Source: Adiantum capillus-veneris (taxonomy: Eukaryota > Streptophyta > Polypodiopsida > Polypodiales > Pteridaceae). Taken from it: a stretch of DNA of 64,000 nt. Where the stretch lies: assembly GCA_014529385.2 (NCBI GenBank), contig CM043967.1, positions 133,708,682 through 133,772,681 of the forward strand. The letters are read 5' to 3'. Shown here piece by piece: positions 45,808-58,109 of this stretch (positions are counted from its first letter, which is position 1; every line of letters begins with the position of its first letter). The position numbers and the translations under genes are program-made. The notes under the pieces were generated by a model, which was not told where the DNA came from, made no database searches, and saw nothing but the letters and a program-made list of their open reading frames with translations.

Positions 45808-48800
45808 GGATGCAAGAGAGCTACACAAGACAAGCACAAAGCACACAAAGATGGAAAGCTTCTTCTTCTTCTTCACAGAAAAGAGAGTACAAAATGACTA
45901 AGTGCTAAAGCTGAAAAGTAGCACATATGTACATGCGGTCACTAAGTGTGAACTCGCTAGAAGCATACTAGGCAGGCACTATAAGTGTAGTCCAGCTGTA
46001 GAATCACTGGCAGAGATCCTCTGTGTCGGTCACCTAACGCGCCAGTGAGTAAATGCCGTAAGCGGCCAAGACCCGTAGTGGATGCCAGCTCAAGGTGTAG
46101 AGCTCGACATCTCAACACTCCCCCTCGAGCTCTGCATGTCGCAGAGTCCAAGCATAGTCCGGAAATGTCGAAGCTTCTCAGCTCCGAGGGCCTTGGTAAA
46201 GATATCCGCTATCTGCTCCTCTGTGCTGACGTAGACCAAGTCGATGTCGCCCGCCAACACTCGCTCTCGAACGTAGTGGTAATGGACCTCTATGTGTTTG
46301 GTCCTGGCATGGAACACTGGGTTCCTAGCCAATTGCATGCTGCTGAGGTTGTCACAATGGATGAAAATCTGCTGGTCCACCTGCACTCCCAAGTCCTCAA
46401 GTAATGTGCGTAGCCAAGCTACCTCGCACGCCGCAACTACTGCACCTCTGTACTCGGCCTCTGTGCTCGATAAAGCAACCGTAGGCTGCTTTTTGCTGCT
46501 CCAAGTAACAGCAGCACTCCCAAAAGAGAACATGAAGCCACTCGTAGATCTCCTATCAACAATGCTACCTGCCCAATCTGCATCTGTATACCCATACAAT
46601 GCTAATGGTGCATCTGCTGCATAGAACAATGCGTAGTCAAGAGTACCTTGCACATACCTAAGTGTGCGTCGTACTCCATCCAAATGTGGCTTCCTCGGAA
46701 GCTGCATGAACTGACTCTCCAAGCCTACTGTGTAGCTCAAGTCTGGCCTTGTGATAGTCAAGTAGATTAGACTACCCACAATCTTCCTGTACATGTTGAC
46801 ATCCTCAACAACATCACCCTTCTCTGCACTCAGATTTGCATTCACATCCAAGGGAATAGAAATTGGCTTACAATCAGCCATACCATACTTTGACAACATG
46901 TCCAAAGCATACTGTCTCTGTGATAGCCATACACCCTCTGGAGTCCTGATCACCTCAATGCCAAGAAAGTAGCGCAACTCGCCTAAATCTTTCATTTCAA
47001 ACTCCTGTTTGAGAAGACCCTTCACATGGTCAATCTCCATAGCATTGTCACCAACAATAATAAGGTCATCTACATATATGGTAATGACCACAATCCCCAC
47101 ATCACTCTCACGTACATAGAGTGAATGATCAGCATGAGCTCTCCTAAAACCAATACTGACAAGATACTTGGCAATCCTGTCATACCATGCTCTAGAGCCC
47201 TGCTTCAAACCATACAAAGCTTTGAGAAGTCTACATACATAATCTGGGTAACCTGGATCGACATAACCAGGTGGCTGATCCATATACACTTCCTCTTGCA
47301 ACTCACCATTCAAGAAGGCATTCTTTACATCCATTTGATGCATAATCCATCCTCTAGATGCAGCCACTGCTATGACAGCTCTCACAGTCGTCATCTTTGC
47401 CACTGGAGCAAAGGTCTCCTCATAGTCTATGCCATACGTCTGTGCATAACCCTTTGCGACCAGCCTTGCCTTGTGACGCTCAATGTTACCATCAGCCTTA
47501 TGCTTGGTTTTATACACCCATTTGCAGCCAATAGCTTTCTTGCCACTTGGCAATGGCACCAACTCCCATGTGTCATTTGCTTCCAATGCAGCCATCTCTT
47601 CATTCATTGCATCATCCCAATGCACATTTCCAACTGCATCCTCAAAACATGTGGGCTCCACATCCTGTATCACCTTAGCCATGTAGGCTTGGTGATGCGC
47701 TAGATACCCATCATAAGTCAATTTCTGAACTGGATTTCTGACTCTATTAGATCTGCGCGGTCCTGGGTCACTCCTTTGCCCTCTAGCATCTTCTTGTACT
47801 TTCCTTACACCAGGTGTCCTGACAGCCGGAATTCCAAATTCCTCATCAAGACTTTGTTCAGAACCATCTGAATCCATGTCTACATGTGAAAAACCTGATG
47901 ATGCATCAGCCATAAAGGGAGGTTCATCAACCGTTTCCTTTCCTTTTCGTGATACATTCCCTGTACCTGTTGGTGGAGTAACCTGCGTACGTAGTCTACC
48001 ATTCCATGGTTTCTCAACAGAGCCATGAGAAGAGGACTCTTGTGGTCCACTCAAAACCTGTGACTGTGGCCTCACATTTTGTACAACCACATCATCTTTT
48101 ACATCAGTAGTGCCATGTGCATTACTGTACCAGCTGCTCATCTCATCAAAGACTACATCTCTGCTCACTCGTAATTCTCGTGTAGTAGGATTGTAGCACC
48201 TGTACCCCTTTTGTTCAAGGGAATATCCCACAAGAATACATTTCTTTGCTTTAGGATCCAATTTCCTACGCAACTCATCTGGTACATGCACGTAAGCTAT
48301 GCAGCCAAACACTTTCAAGTGTGCCAAATCAGGCTTTGTACCTGTAAACTTTTCCTCAGGTGTTACATCATGCACCGCAGCTGTAGGTGTCCTGTTCATA
48401 ATGTACACAGCTGTATTTACAACTTCAGCCCAGAAATGATGAGGCATGTTCTTCTAATTCATCAATGCACGTGCAACCTCTGCAATGTGCCTGTTTTTCC
48501 TTTCTGCGACCCCATTCTGCTGTGGAGTATATCTGCATGTAAACTGCCTGTGTATACCATGCATTCGCAGAAAATCTGAAAAATCATTGGAGAAGTACTC
48601 TCCCCCTCCATCTGACCTCAATGTCTTGATTTGCATATCTGTCTCCTTCTCAATCATGACTTTGAAGTCTTGAAAGTGACCAAACACTTCACTTTTGTTA
48701 CGCATGAAGTAGACCCATACTTTCCTTGTATGGTCATCAATGAAAGAGACATAATACCTGCAACCATGTATACTTGCAGTATCGGTTGGACCCCAAACAT

Positions 48801-48916
48801 CTGTGTGCACCACCTCAAGTGGCTTTTTACATACATTGCGCCAGTGAGTAAATGCCGTAAGCGGTCAAGACCCGTAGTGGATGCCAGCTCAAGGTGTAGA
48901 GCTCGACATCTCAACA
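45808..48916 (-). mobile_element. Copia retrotransposon with large internal deletion
   Basis: On the minus strand the 5' LTR starts TGTTGAGATGTCGAGC at 48916 but only about 78 bp remain (to 48839), joined directly to integrase coding sequence; the rest of the LTR, primer site, gag and protease are gone. The 3' LTR runs from 46116 to about 45808. AATGA at 45803-45807 and 48917-48921 is a probable 5-bp target duplication. It interrupts a duplicated host segment. Confidence 0.8.
46090..48813 (-). pseudogene. Copia integrase-RT-RNase H remainder
   Basis: One frame with a single TAG at about 48454. Integrase core: VHTDVWGPT (Asp), SDGGGEY (Asp), QQNGVAERKNR (Glu). Then FWAEVVNTAVYIMNRTP and KVFGCIAYVHVP. 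Reverse transcriptase: DVKNAFLNGELQEEVYM, LYGLKQGSRAWY and intact IYVDDLIIVG. RNase H: GYTDADWAGS, STEAEYRGAV, RTKHIEVHYH and ADIFTKAL. 785 codons are open after the stop. The intact YVDD and few lesions indicate a young copy, but the missing gag and protease make it non-autonomous. Confidence 0.9.
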
Positions 48917-49019
48917 AATGAGGGGGACACAAAAGTGATTAGTTTTTCCGTTTCTCGTTGGACTAAAAGCATGTGCTCAGAAGAAGATATTGTACCAAGC
49001 CAAGAAGATGCCTAGAAGC

Positions 49020-49384
49020 AGGCGACCAACGAGGAGCAGGTTAAGCATACCTCTGAGAAGCGGGCCACGGATCTTACACTCCTCGGCTTTGAGGTCACGG
49101 ATGTGCTCACCTTTGAAAAAATGACCATGCTCATTTGGTTTTGTCTCCCTGCTTCTTGGAGACGTTTCGAACCAGGGCCTTTTCATGTACGTGTATGTGA
49201 TCTTAACCTAGGTAAATCAGTTTCTGGTCTTGCCACTCTCAGTTTCAAAACATGGAGAATGTTGTCACACTCCGTCCTGTACTCTCATCCATATGTCCCA
49301 CAGGTGAGTCTTCTACACAAGCAACATGCATTTTTCTGTCAAATGGATGGGGGAAGAGCATGAATGTCTGTGAACTGTGGTGAC
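49020..49384. other. Stretch without recognisable genes
   Basis: Continues the duplicated host segment into DNA with a short unidentified frame (49103-49363, +). No family recognised. Confidence 0.35.
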
Positions 49385-49605
49385 TTAAGGTGTTGATATG
49401 GCAAACAAAATTCACGATGATATTGTTAGTTAGTGGTTGTTGAATGAAAACGTCGTGTTGGGCACTATCTTAGTCGACATGTATGCTAAATATGGCGCAC
49501 TTTAATAATCACAAAAACATACTTGAGGAGCTTCCTCTCTAGGATGTCGTCTCTTGGAATGCATTGATTTTGGGATATGCCCAAATTGGCTAGGTCTAAG
49601 GAGCT
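49385..49605 (+). pseudogene. PPR gene relic
   Basis: Plus-strand blocks fit one PLS repeat: NVVLGTILVDMYAKYGAL, then after lesions DVVSWNALILGYAQIG. Stops and a frame change lie between them. Only about 70 codons remain. Confidence 0.65.
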
Positions 49606-49853
49606 CCGGGCTGTTAAGAGCGAGCGAGACCCGCCGGAGGCGGGTCACGTGAGCTTGTACCTTTAAAAAAACTCCTCTTTAAAGCCTTCAAAAAGAATGG
49701 TAGAGCCACCCTTCGAATTTGAGGGCTGGTGCAGGACTGTGAGTGTGGCTTTAATTAAACAACGAGCAAGTGGGCGTAGCACGACCTCACCAAAATTCGG
49801 GGAGAGAAGCGTCATAAATTCTTGTCCTGGTGATCACTCGTTTACTGGACTCG

Positions 49854-51465
49854 ATGGCACCGTGCAGACAGGATGTCATCAAGGGGATGAGGGGGGAAGA
49901 TGATTGGCAGGAGGAGAAGAATGTCGCTCATACTCTGCGCCGCACGGGTCAAGGCATATTGTCTTCCAGCATCTGGCATGTCCTGCCGCAGGAATTGGTC
50001 GAGCGCTCCCTCACCACGCTACCCGCCAGGGATCTGGTCCGCTGGAGTGTCACGTGCCGCTCCTGGCACGAAGCCATCCTCTCTCCCTCGACTCCTCCTA
50101 TTGTCTCTTGGAGGCAGCAGCTGCAGGCCCAATATTCTGATTCAATCTCGTAAGTTTTGCGCTCTCTCTCTCTCTCTCTTGCGTTTCTTGAGACAAGCTC
50201 TGATAAAATGATCTGCAGCGCTGATGGCGCCGATGCAGTACAACTGCCCTGGTTCCTCTGCGGAACAAAACCGGAAATGGATGCTGCTCTTGGCCTGGCC
50301 AGCAAGCAGTGCGAATGGGTGGCCTTCGACCCAAACACCGACACATGGAACTGGATACCTGCGCCGGCAGCCATAGCGGAGTACGCTCCAGAAAGAATAT
50401 TGTACGGTAATGAACTGCTAATATCTCCTATTGGTGGCAAGGGAGGCTTTCTGTGCTGGGAGTTCTTCAAGGCCGGACTGCGAAATGTGCGCGGGTGGGA
50501 GCCGCTTGTGATCAGCAAACCCTTGACTCCCTTCTCCTGCCTCTTGCAGGATGCCTTTCCACCAGAAAACGAACGTACTAATGGCTGGAGGATGGCGCGG
50601 ATGGATCAACAGCAAGCGCCAGGCGATCAAGGCTTAGTAGAGAATTGCCTGCTTCTGGTTCGTGTGTCGGTAGAAGAAGTGCGAGTTGAGACTTACGACC
50701 TCAAAACGCAGACGAGGCGAGAAGAGCTCTACATCCAATTTATATGTCCACATCGAGAGCTTCTACTTCCATTATGATACTAGTATACATTCAGATAGTT
50801 CAGGAGGGCCAGCAGCCAAGCATCGACGTCGGTGGCCTCATCTCGCCTTCTTCCGATACTCTCGATATGAACTTGATCCATGGATAGACTTGTATGAGGG
50901 TACAACAACTAGGTCAAAAATATATATGCCTACCACGCTGCTCTCCAACATTGCCGGCCGGCGGGGCATCTCGCAGGAGCTTAGCTTTCACATGGTGCAA
51001 CTAGACGAGCATTTGCTCGTCGTGGCTCTCCAGCTTGTACTTAATCCAAAGCGCCGTCAAGAGGACGATGATCAAAAGGATGGTGATCAGCTAATTGTAG
51101 GCGGTGCTAGCACTAGCGCCGCAGCAGCGCCTACTTCCACCTTATTACGCTTTCACATATTTCAGCTTGACTTTGCTACCCATGGTTGGATGGCTGTAGA
51201 CGGGGCTGCTTTTGACACCAATCTTCGAAGCCTCCCACGTAAGTCCGGCTGCATCGCTAGCTGTAGCCAGGTGCTTCTGCTGGCGGGTGCTTCTTCGTAT
51301 CTCTGCCATTATACAACAAATGTTTGGCGCATCATTCCTCCTTGTACAGAGCCGGGTTCCTCAAAGAGGAGGGTGGGCATCGCCTCTTTAGGATGTGCGT
51401 TCGATGCTAGCTTGGATGGAAACCTTCCACCGTTGCCTCAGCCTCAGCCTCCTTCCCACGATTGA
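49854..51465 (+). CDS. F-box protein (host gene)
   Basis: Exon 1 from ATG 49854 to 50149; intron 50150-50218 (GTAAGT...TGCAG, 69 nt); exon 2 continues in phase. Near residues 35-70 an F-box: IWHVLPQELVERSLTTLP, then RDLVRWSVTCRSWHEAI, the part that binds Skp1 in SCF ubiquitin ligases. The C-terminal region (WVAFDPNTDTWNWIP, then GNELLISPIGGKGG) has the look of kelch-like or F-box-associated repeats that bind substrate. At about 50740-50777 the frame ends (LYIQFICPHRE then stop) and a second open frame continues from NLYVHIESF to 51465 with similar repeat-like segments (FHMVQLDEHLLVVAL, GCIASCSQVLLLAG). No GT-AG pair in phase was found there, so this is an unseen intron, a sequencing error or a real frameshift. 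Base composition is richer in GC than its surroundings. Confidence 0.75.
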
Positions 51466-51479
51466 AACTGACTAGTTGT

Positions 51480-52690
51480 GATCCTTTTTGGCCTGGTAAA
51501 TATTGGTTTTTGTAAGCAAAAGATTTTGATTGGTGAACTCGATAGTGGTCACATATTGTTAAGAATTTTGAGTATTCAAACATTGAAGAAATGAATGGAC
51601 ACTATTATCTTATTATCTTAATACATTGTCTTCAATTAATGACTGAATTGTCTTACTCGAGCAGCAAAGTCCCGCTCTTGCTGTCGTGGTGTTCTGTACA
51701 ATAAGAAGAGGGCTAGTACTAGATAGAATGTTGAACTTTAAGAATTGTGGAGTAAATATTTTATGAAAATTTTCTCAAGGTGGTCTGACCTATAGATTGG
51801 TTGTCGATGTTGATGAAAGGCCTATGGATCAAAAATTTTGAATTGTGTTTTATATACATGTTTGTCGTGTTGTCATGTGAGCTTTTTGTGTGTCACGCAT
51901 TGTTGCATTGTTTCTTGAAGTTTGTTATGATCTCGCTTGCATCATTGTTTGGTGTATCTAATAGGTCCTTGAGGGCAACATCATAGGCAGAGTAAAGCAT
52001 CTCGAGAACGTAGAGCTTTATCGGTCTCTTTGTTTGAGGCAAACGATTATCGTCCTCGATATTCATCATGAGATCTTCGGACACATCAATCTCTATATTT
52101 AGTCTGTTGATAATCACTTTCATTCACCAGACCTGGAAAAAGGATAAAGAAATATTCTAGCATGTTTGATGTAGGTACTAAAACAATGATAGAAAGAAAA
52201 AAACACAATCTTATTGATGTGCGTGTAGAAGTACTAACCCGTTGCTCTTTTGATGCCCATGCATTCTACAAACATGTTCCTCTTTTGATGCCCATGCATT
52301 TGGTTTGGTTGTGTTCTTTCACGGCTATGTGTATGAATAATCACATCTCTATATAGTTGCAAAATCCTTAATATAAGTGTCTCAACGGCAACCTGCCATG
52401 TTATGAAACTGCAATCTCTTCTCCATCTGACACTTGTGGCTATATCTGGGACTGTTTACTTGAGGAAATGTTTTTCTTGAAAAGGTTAACAAGTTTCTGT
52501 AAGGGTATCCAAATATTATCAGTATGTACATTGGTGTGAATTGAAGAAACATCATCTGTTATATTTTATAGACTAATACACCTTTGAGTTGCTCATTTTG
52601 TTTTGTTGGATGTCCACACAATGCTTGGGATTGTGATATGATTAGATTTTGTAGTGCGAAATCAATATTAGAAGGGTGTGAAAGAGTCAC
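51480..52690. other. Gene-poor stretch downstream of the F-box gene
   Basis: One minus-strand frame, 52123-51893 (KVIINRLNIEIDVSEDL..), looks protein-like but matches no family recognised here. The remainder is AT-rich and non-coding. Confidence 0.35.
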
Positions 52691-52928
52691 TACTACTAGA
52701 GATCACTTGAATACCGGAGCCAACTTACCGACGTCAATGACAGGCGGCGTCGGTATGTGCATCGGGAATACTGGAGGGAGTCCAATTTTTTTAAAAAGTT
52801 TACTTCTTGTTTTTCGACGCTGATACCGATACCGATTCCGACGTCGATACCGAGGCCAATATGGACGGAATACCGATGCCTGCTGTAAAAGACCCGCTGA
52901 CTCTCTTTTCCTGCACGTTTTTGAAATC

Positions 52929-52933
<5 letters not shown>

Positions 52934-52968
<35 letters not shown>
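52934..52968. repeat. (CT)n microsatellite
   Basis: About 33 bp of (CT)n. Nearby at 52820-52870 is a short GATACC-rich stretch. Confidence 0.9.
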
Positions 52969-52970
<2 letters not shown>

Positions 52971-53489
52971 TCATTTTTCGGGCAGATCTGCACTTCTATG
53001 GTATTGCGGGTTTGAGAAAACAAAGCACACTCCTCCCTGCTTGCATTAGGTGAGATGGTTGTGCATTTTTCTTGGTTGTGTGTGTGTAACACAATGTGTG
53101 CGTGTATGTGTTTTTGCAGGTTTGGGAGCTACTTTGCAACCGTTTTGTGCACACATATGGTGTATGTGAGTGCACTAACTTTCATTGCTCTCTTTTTCTC
53201 ACTCACACACACACACACATAACCTTTAATTTTTGTTTAATTTTGCATTTTAGTTTTTGATTTAAATTAAATAATGTTATTAATTAAGTTTATGTGTTTT
53301 GATTTGAATTGTTAGTTAAAATAAAAATGTTGTTAATTATATTTAGTAGGTTCTTGAATTTAAGTTTAGGTTTAAAGTTAATTAGTTTAATGTTTTTTTA
53401 TACCAGAAAATACTAAAGTAAAAGGAAAAAAAAAAGATTTAGATAAATTAAAAAAGTAGTGAAAAAAAAGAGTAGAAAAAGAAATTAAA

Positions 53490-54135
53490 CATAGAAAAGT
53501 TGAAAAAAAGAGAGTTAAAAAGAAAAAATTAAACAAAGAAAAAAAGAGAGATAAAGAAAGAGAGAAGGAAAGAGAAAGTAGAGATAGATAGAGGGAGAGA
53601 GAAAGATAGAGGGAGAGAGACAGAGAGGTAGAGAGGGGGAGGAAAGGTAGAGAGGTAGAGAGAGGGAGGAAGAGAGAGAGAGATAGAGAGAAAGAGAAAT
53701 ATATAGAGGGAGAGAGAAAAAGAGAGGTAGAGAGGGAGAGGGAGAGAAAGAGAGAGATAGAGGGAGGGAAAGAGAGAGATAGAGAGAAAGATAGGGAGAT
53801 AGAGGGAGGGAAAGAGAGAAAAAGAGGTAGTGAGAAAGAGAGATAGGTAGAGGGAGAGAGAAAGAGAGGTAGAGAGAGAGAATAGAGAAAGAGAGAGATA
53901 CAGAGAGGGAAAGAGAATAGAGAGAGAGAGAGAGAGAGAGGGAGAGAAAGAGAGGTAGAGAGAGAGAGAGATAGAGAGGTAGTGATAGAGCAAAGCGGAA
54001 AGAGAGCGATAGAGGATAGAGTGAGGTAAACAGAGAGAGAGAATAGAGAAAGAGAGAGATAGAGGGAGGAAAAAGAGAGATAGAGAGAAAGAGAGGTGGA
54101 GAGAGATAGAGATAGAGAGAATAGAGAAAGAGAAA
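53490..54135. repeat. Purine-rich satellite (GAGAGAAAG/GTAGAGAGG type)
   Basis: About 640 bp of almost pure purine on the plus strand, built from irregular 10-25 bp units such as GAGGTAGAGAGAGG and GAAAGAGAGATAGAGGGAG. The very long Ser/Leu/Phe frames on the other strand are artefacts of this composition. Confidence 0.9.
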
Positions 54136-54224
54136 AACCGCAATAAGGAACGGTGAAAACATAAGCCGTTTCTAAAATCCGTTCGTGTTTTTTTGCTGAA
54201 AAACGCAAAGGCACTTGCTCAAAC

Positions 54225-56606
54225 TATTGAGATATAGAGAGAAAGAGAGAGACGAGACAAGAGACACACCATGTACGCTCCCAAAGATTGATTCATTTTG
54301 AGGACAAGATACAAATATATAAGTGAGATCAAGTTAAGTAGAGTGAGCCATATATAGCTCAAGGTCTCTAGCTTTGGATGAAAAAACCCTTGGGGAGTTC
54401 AAGGGAAAAACCCAAGCCCCTATACAATGTGAAAATCTGAACGAGCATGATGATGTGAAAGTGAATTATGTATCTATGTACAAATATACAAGTGACTCAG
54501 AGATCACAATGTGCAAATGTGGAGTGTGCATAGTGCATGGTACCTATAGGATTACAATGTCATACATAAAAAGCTATCACAATAGCAGAGAAGATAATCT
54601 AGAAAGAGTAAGGCCAAAGCAACTCCAAGCTCCGAGCACAAGAGGATGAAACGTGACTCGTTGAGGCCTTGGTAAGAATGTCTGCAATCATCTAGTCACT
54701 TGGACAATGTTCAACCACAATGGTTCCTTTGTGTACTTCATACTGGACATAATGATAATGGACAGCAATGTGCTTTGACTTATTATGTTGAACATAGTCT
54801 TTTGCAAGCCTATAGCGCTTTGGTTGTCACACCGCAAGGGTGTGCTAGAAAGGGGAGAGTGACCAATATTAACCAGCATTTATTGAAGCCATATCAGCTC
54901 ACGAGCTGCAAGTGATGCCGCAATAAATTCTGACTCAGTCGTAGAAACTGCAACACAGCGTTGTTTCTTGCTGGTCCAAGAAACAAGACAACCATTTAAA
55001 AAGAAGCAATTTCTACTAGTAGATCGCATAGATAAATGTGAGCTTGCCCAGTCTACATCTATGTAACCCAGATGAGAAAAAGATTGCATAGAATCCAATG
55101 TGATTTTTCGTCGATAGACCAAACCAAAATCTGTAGTGCCTTTGAAGTATTTCAATACACGCTTTGCTGCAGACCAATACTTAAGAGAAGGATGTGCAAG
55201 ATGTTGTCTAAGATAATTAGCAACAAACAGAATATCAGGACGAGTGTTCATGCCAACAAACTGAAGACATCCAATCAAGCTAGCATAAGGTTGATTTGTG
55301 ACAAGTTGACCGTCATTGTCAGAAGTTTTCTTCATAGAGCTCGCAAGACAAGGTGTGTTGGCTGAATGTGTAGATTTCATACCAAATTTTTGAATAGTAT
55401 CTGCTATAAACTTTGACTATCGAAGGAATAAAATACCTTTTGTACGGTTCCGTTGGATCTGAATGCTAAGACATGAGTGAATCTCTCCAAGATCCACCAT
55501 ATCAAATGCAAAAGACAATAACTTTTTCACTTGCTGAAGAAATCTCAAATCATTGGAAACAAGGATGGTATCATCCACATAAAGAGCAAGAATCACAAAA
55601 CTGCTACCTTGGTGCTTTATGTATAAGTTGGGATCTGAAGAGCAAGAGATGAATCTTTTATAGGTGAGAAAAATATTAAATTTTATATACCATGCTCGCG
55701 AAGCTTGTTTGAGACCATATAGTGCCTTATGGAGTTGAGCAACAAGGTCTTCTTTACCTAGAATAGCAAACCCTTCTGGTTGTTCCATATAAATTTTCCT
55801 CTTCCAAGTCACCATTAAGAAAAAAAGTTCGCACATCCATTTGATGAGCTTCTAAATCAATTTGAACAGCAAATGCCAATAAAACTCAAACACTTGTAAA
55901 GCGAACAACTAGTGAAAAGGTCTCTTGATAATCAACACCAGCTACTCGGGAGTAACCTTTTGCAACTAAATGTGCCTTGAACTTGTCAAAAGATCCATCC
56001 GGTTTTACTTTTGTCTTATACACCCACTTACACTTAATAGTTGTACGACCAAGAGGTAGTCAGTTAGTATCCATGTACCTTTAGAGATAAGAGAATCGTA
56101 CTTTACTTCCATACCCTCTTGCCATTGATCCTTTTGTGGTGAAGAGATAGCTTCATCATAAGTAACGAGATATTTAGAAGTAGAGAAAGCATTATCAACA
56201 ATATCGTCATCATAAACATGACATGAGCCATGTTCAAAATTGATAGGCAGATCACAAAATTATCAATATCATCATTGGCAAAATTTGGAATGGATGGTTG
56301 TGAATAGAAAAGATGCACTCTAGGAAGAGTTTCATTATCTGAAAGAAATGGAAAAGCCTGAAGAAATGATTTAGTATCATCAAAATCATCCATGGACCAT
56401 GAGCCTCCCATAAATTGTTCGTTAAAAGTAGCATCACGATTCATAATTACTTTCTTGGAAGAAGGATCATAGAATTTGTAGCCTTTGGAAGTCTCAGAAT
56501 ATCCAATAAAAATAACTTTAAGACCAAGAGCATCAAGCTTTGTTCGCGTTTCTTTCGGAATATGAATATAAGCAATACATCCAAAGGTTCAAAAATGAGA
56601 TACAGA
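54225..56606 (-). mobile_element. Copia retrotransposon, 5'-truncated
   Basis: On the minus strand: TFGCIAYIHIP (56588), a linker, RT with IYMEQPEGF, LYGLKQASRAWY and intact LYVDDTILVS (55800-55540), then RNase H (DVDWASSHLS, STTESEFIAASLAAREL, 55050-54900). Many frame changes. The block GGATGAAAAAACCCTTGGGG at 54376, just inside the 3' LTR remnant (about 54225-54355), is shared with the non-autonomous LTR element at 33093. At 56606-56612 the Copia sequence is joined to an H3-gene fragment, so the 5' half was lost by recombination. Confidence 0.75.
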
Positions 56607-57152
56607 AGCCCTTGTATTAACATCATGTGTGACATCTACAACTGTGACTTGTGGCAATAGTTCAGGGGGGTATACCAAAATTTCCTTCATTTTCTTATCC
56701 ATGTAGTCATTGGGTACCAGAAGTTTGTCATACCTCCACCTTACCCTTTTTAGTGGCTCGCTATCTTTGTCCATTACAATCACCCTGTGGGCATGGGCTG
56801 CTACAATGGTCATGACACTGAAGTACTCAAGCAAGAAGTCCTCTTCTACTTCCTGTAGAGCCATGAGTGCAACCACTTTCCAACTTTTAGTGCCCCAGGT
56901 CGCTTCCTCACAAATGGACCTCACCATCCTTTGGAAGGGTAGCTTTGGTATACACAAATCAACACATTTCTACGCCTTCCTGATTTCTCTGAAAAGTCCC
57001 CTGCAGCTGTGTAACTTTTTCATCCTTGGACCTTTCAAAATATTACTTGGTTTTCCAGGTCTCTTCTTTGGGGTTGTAGATCTGCTACTTGCCTTAGCTA
57101 CTAACCCTGGTCCCTTGCCCCCCTTTCTTGCAGTGGCCTTTGTTCTAGACAT
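56607..57152 (-). pseudogene. H3-like fusion gene fragment (third copy, first exon only)
   Basis: Closely related to exon 1 of the gene at 26407. It starts MSRTKATARKGGKGPG at 57152, keeps Lys at the K4 position (Glu in element B) and shows RGLFREIRKA, KLPFQRMVRSI, LMALQEVEEDFLLEYF and AHRVIVMDKD. A TAG at 56970 interrupts alpha-N/alpha-1. Homology ends at VTHDVNTRA, at the junction with Copia DNA. The protease and phosphatase exons are absent. Confidence 0.85.
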
Positions 57153-57173
57153 TCCTTTGTATACAAATAGAAG

Positions 57174-57197
57174 AGTGTCTCTCTCTCTCTCTCTCTC

Positions 57198-57243
<46 letters not shown>

Positions 57244-57315
57244 AAACTTATCTCATTACTAACAGCGCGCGTGAAAGAATTTTTTGAGGATAAAATACGC
57301 CTCCGTTAGTGAAAA

Positions 57316-57399
<84 letters not shown>

Positions 57400-57504
57400 C
57401 ACACACTCTCTCTCTCCTTTCCCCCTGACTCCACCTATTTCTCCCTCTCTCTATAACACATACACACACACAAACTCTCTCTCTCTCTCTCTCTAAAGCA
57501 GACC

Positions 57505-57560
<56 letters not shown>
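57174..57560. repeat. Dense (CT)n, (GA)n and (CA)n arrays
   Basis: (CT)n at 57177-57239, (GA)n at 57320-57396, further CT and about 50 bp of (CA)n at 57510-57563. They separate two fusion-gene copies and lie upstream of the H3 start at 57152, as a shorter (GA)n does in element B. Confidence 0.9.
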
Positions 57561-57565
<5 letters not shown>

Positions 57566-57605
57566 CTCTCCCTCTCTCTCACTTATTCTCTTTGCCTCTC
57601 CGCAT

Positions 57606-57666
57606 TACTAAAGGCGTGCGTAGAGACATCCAAAGAGTAATTGGCTGTCTCCGCACGCCTTTAGTA
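57606..57666. repeat. Short hairpin (15-19 bp arms)
   Basis: TACTAAAGGCGTGCG at 57606 pairs with CGCACGCCTTTAGTA at 57652, and GAGAC/GTCTC extends the stem with one unpaired base. Loop of about 25 nt. Could be a MITE remnant. Confidence 0.75.
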
Positions 57667-57753
57667 CACACACACACAGAGAGAGAGGTTATGTGTGTGT
57701 TTGTGTGTGTGTGTTGTGTGTAAGAGAGAGAGATATGGAAATTTCTTGTGACG

Positions 57754-57784
<31 letters not shown>

Positions 57785-57802
57785 GCAGAGAGAGAGAGAG
57801 AT

Positions 57803-58109
57803 AATCAACCTCTGCAAAAGTTGACAAGTACATATAAGTAGTTAGAAGCTGAACATATTTTGCCATACTTGAATAGACATTATCGGTACAACCGTATCTA
57901 CAGGTAGCAAGGGTCCATACTGGGTCTCTATAGTTTTTTTATCGTTGCTGCTATCCTTTGCTTTTGCTTCATCATTGTAGTCATCGTTCTGATATTCATC
58001 AAGGGTCTCCCCCATGGCTCTTTCTGCCTCATCTAGGGTTTCCTCCAAGGTCTTTTCTTCACCCTACGTTGGCCGGCTTGCCTCATCCATATCCTTTTGG
58101 GGCTCCTCC
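57803..58109 (-). pseudogene. Fusion gene fragment (fourth copy): end of acidic exon, intron and start of phosphatase exon
   Basis: Matches 24243-24500 of element B: ETLDEAERAMGETLDE, DDYNDEAKAKDSSND, ETQYGPLLPVDTVVPIMSI. The intron and its acceptor TTTTGCAG follow, but after AGGTTGATTAT the phosphatase exon is replaced by a (CT)n array. It continues, across the Copia insertion, at 63663-64000. Confidence 0.85.

Noticed and set aside
52690-52720. CACTACTACTAG as the end of another CACTA element
   Set aside because: No inverted partner or transposase remains found nearby.
53387-54214. Very long Ser/Leu-rich open frames on the minus strand
   Set aside because: They come from the purine-rich satellite; all three frames are open because CT/GA repeats rarely make stops.
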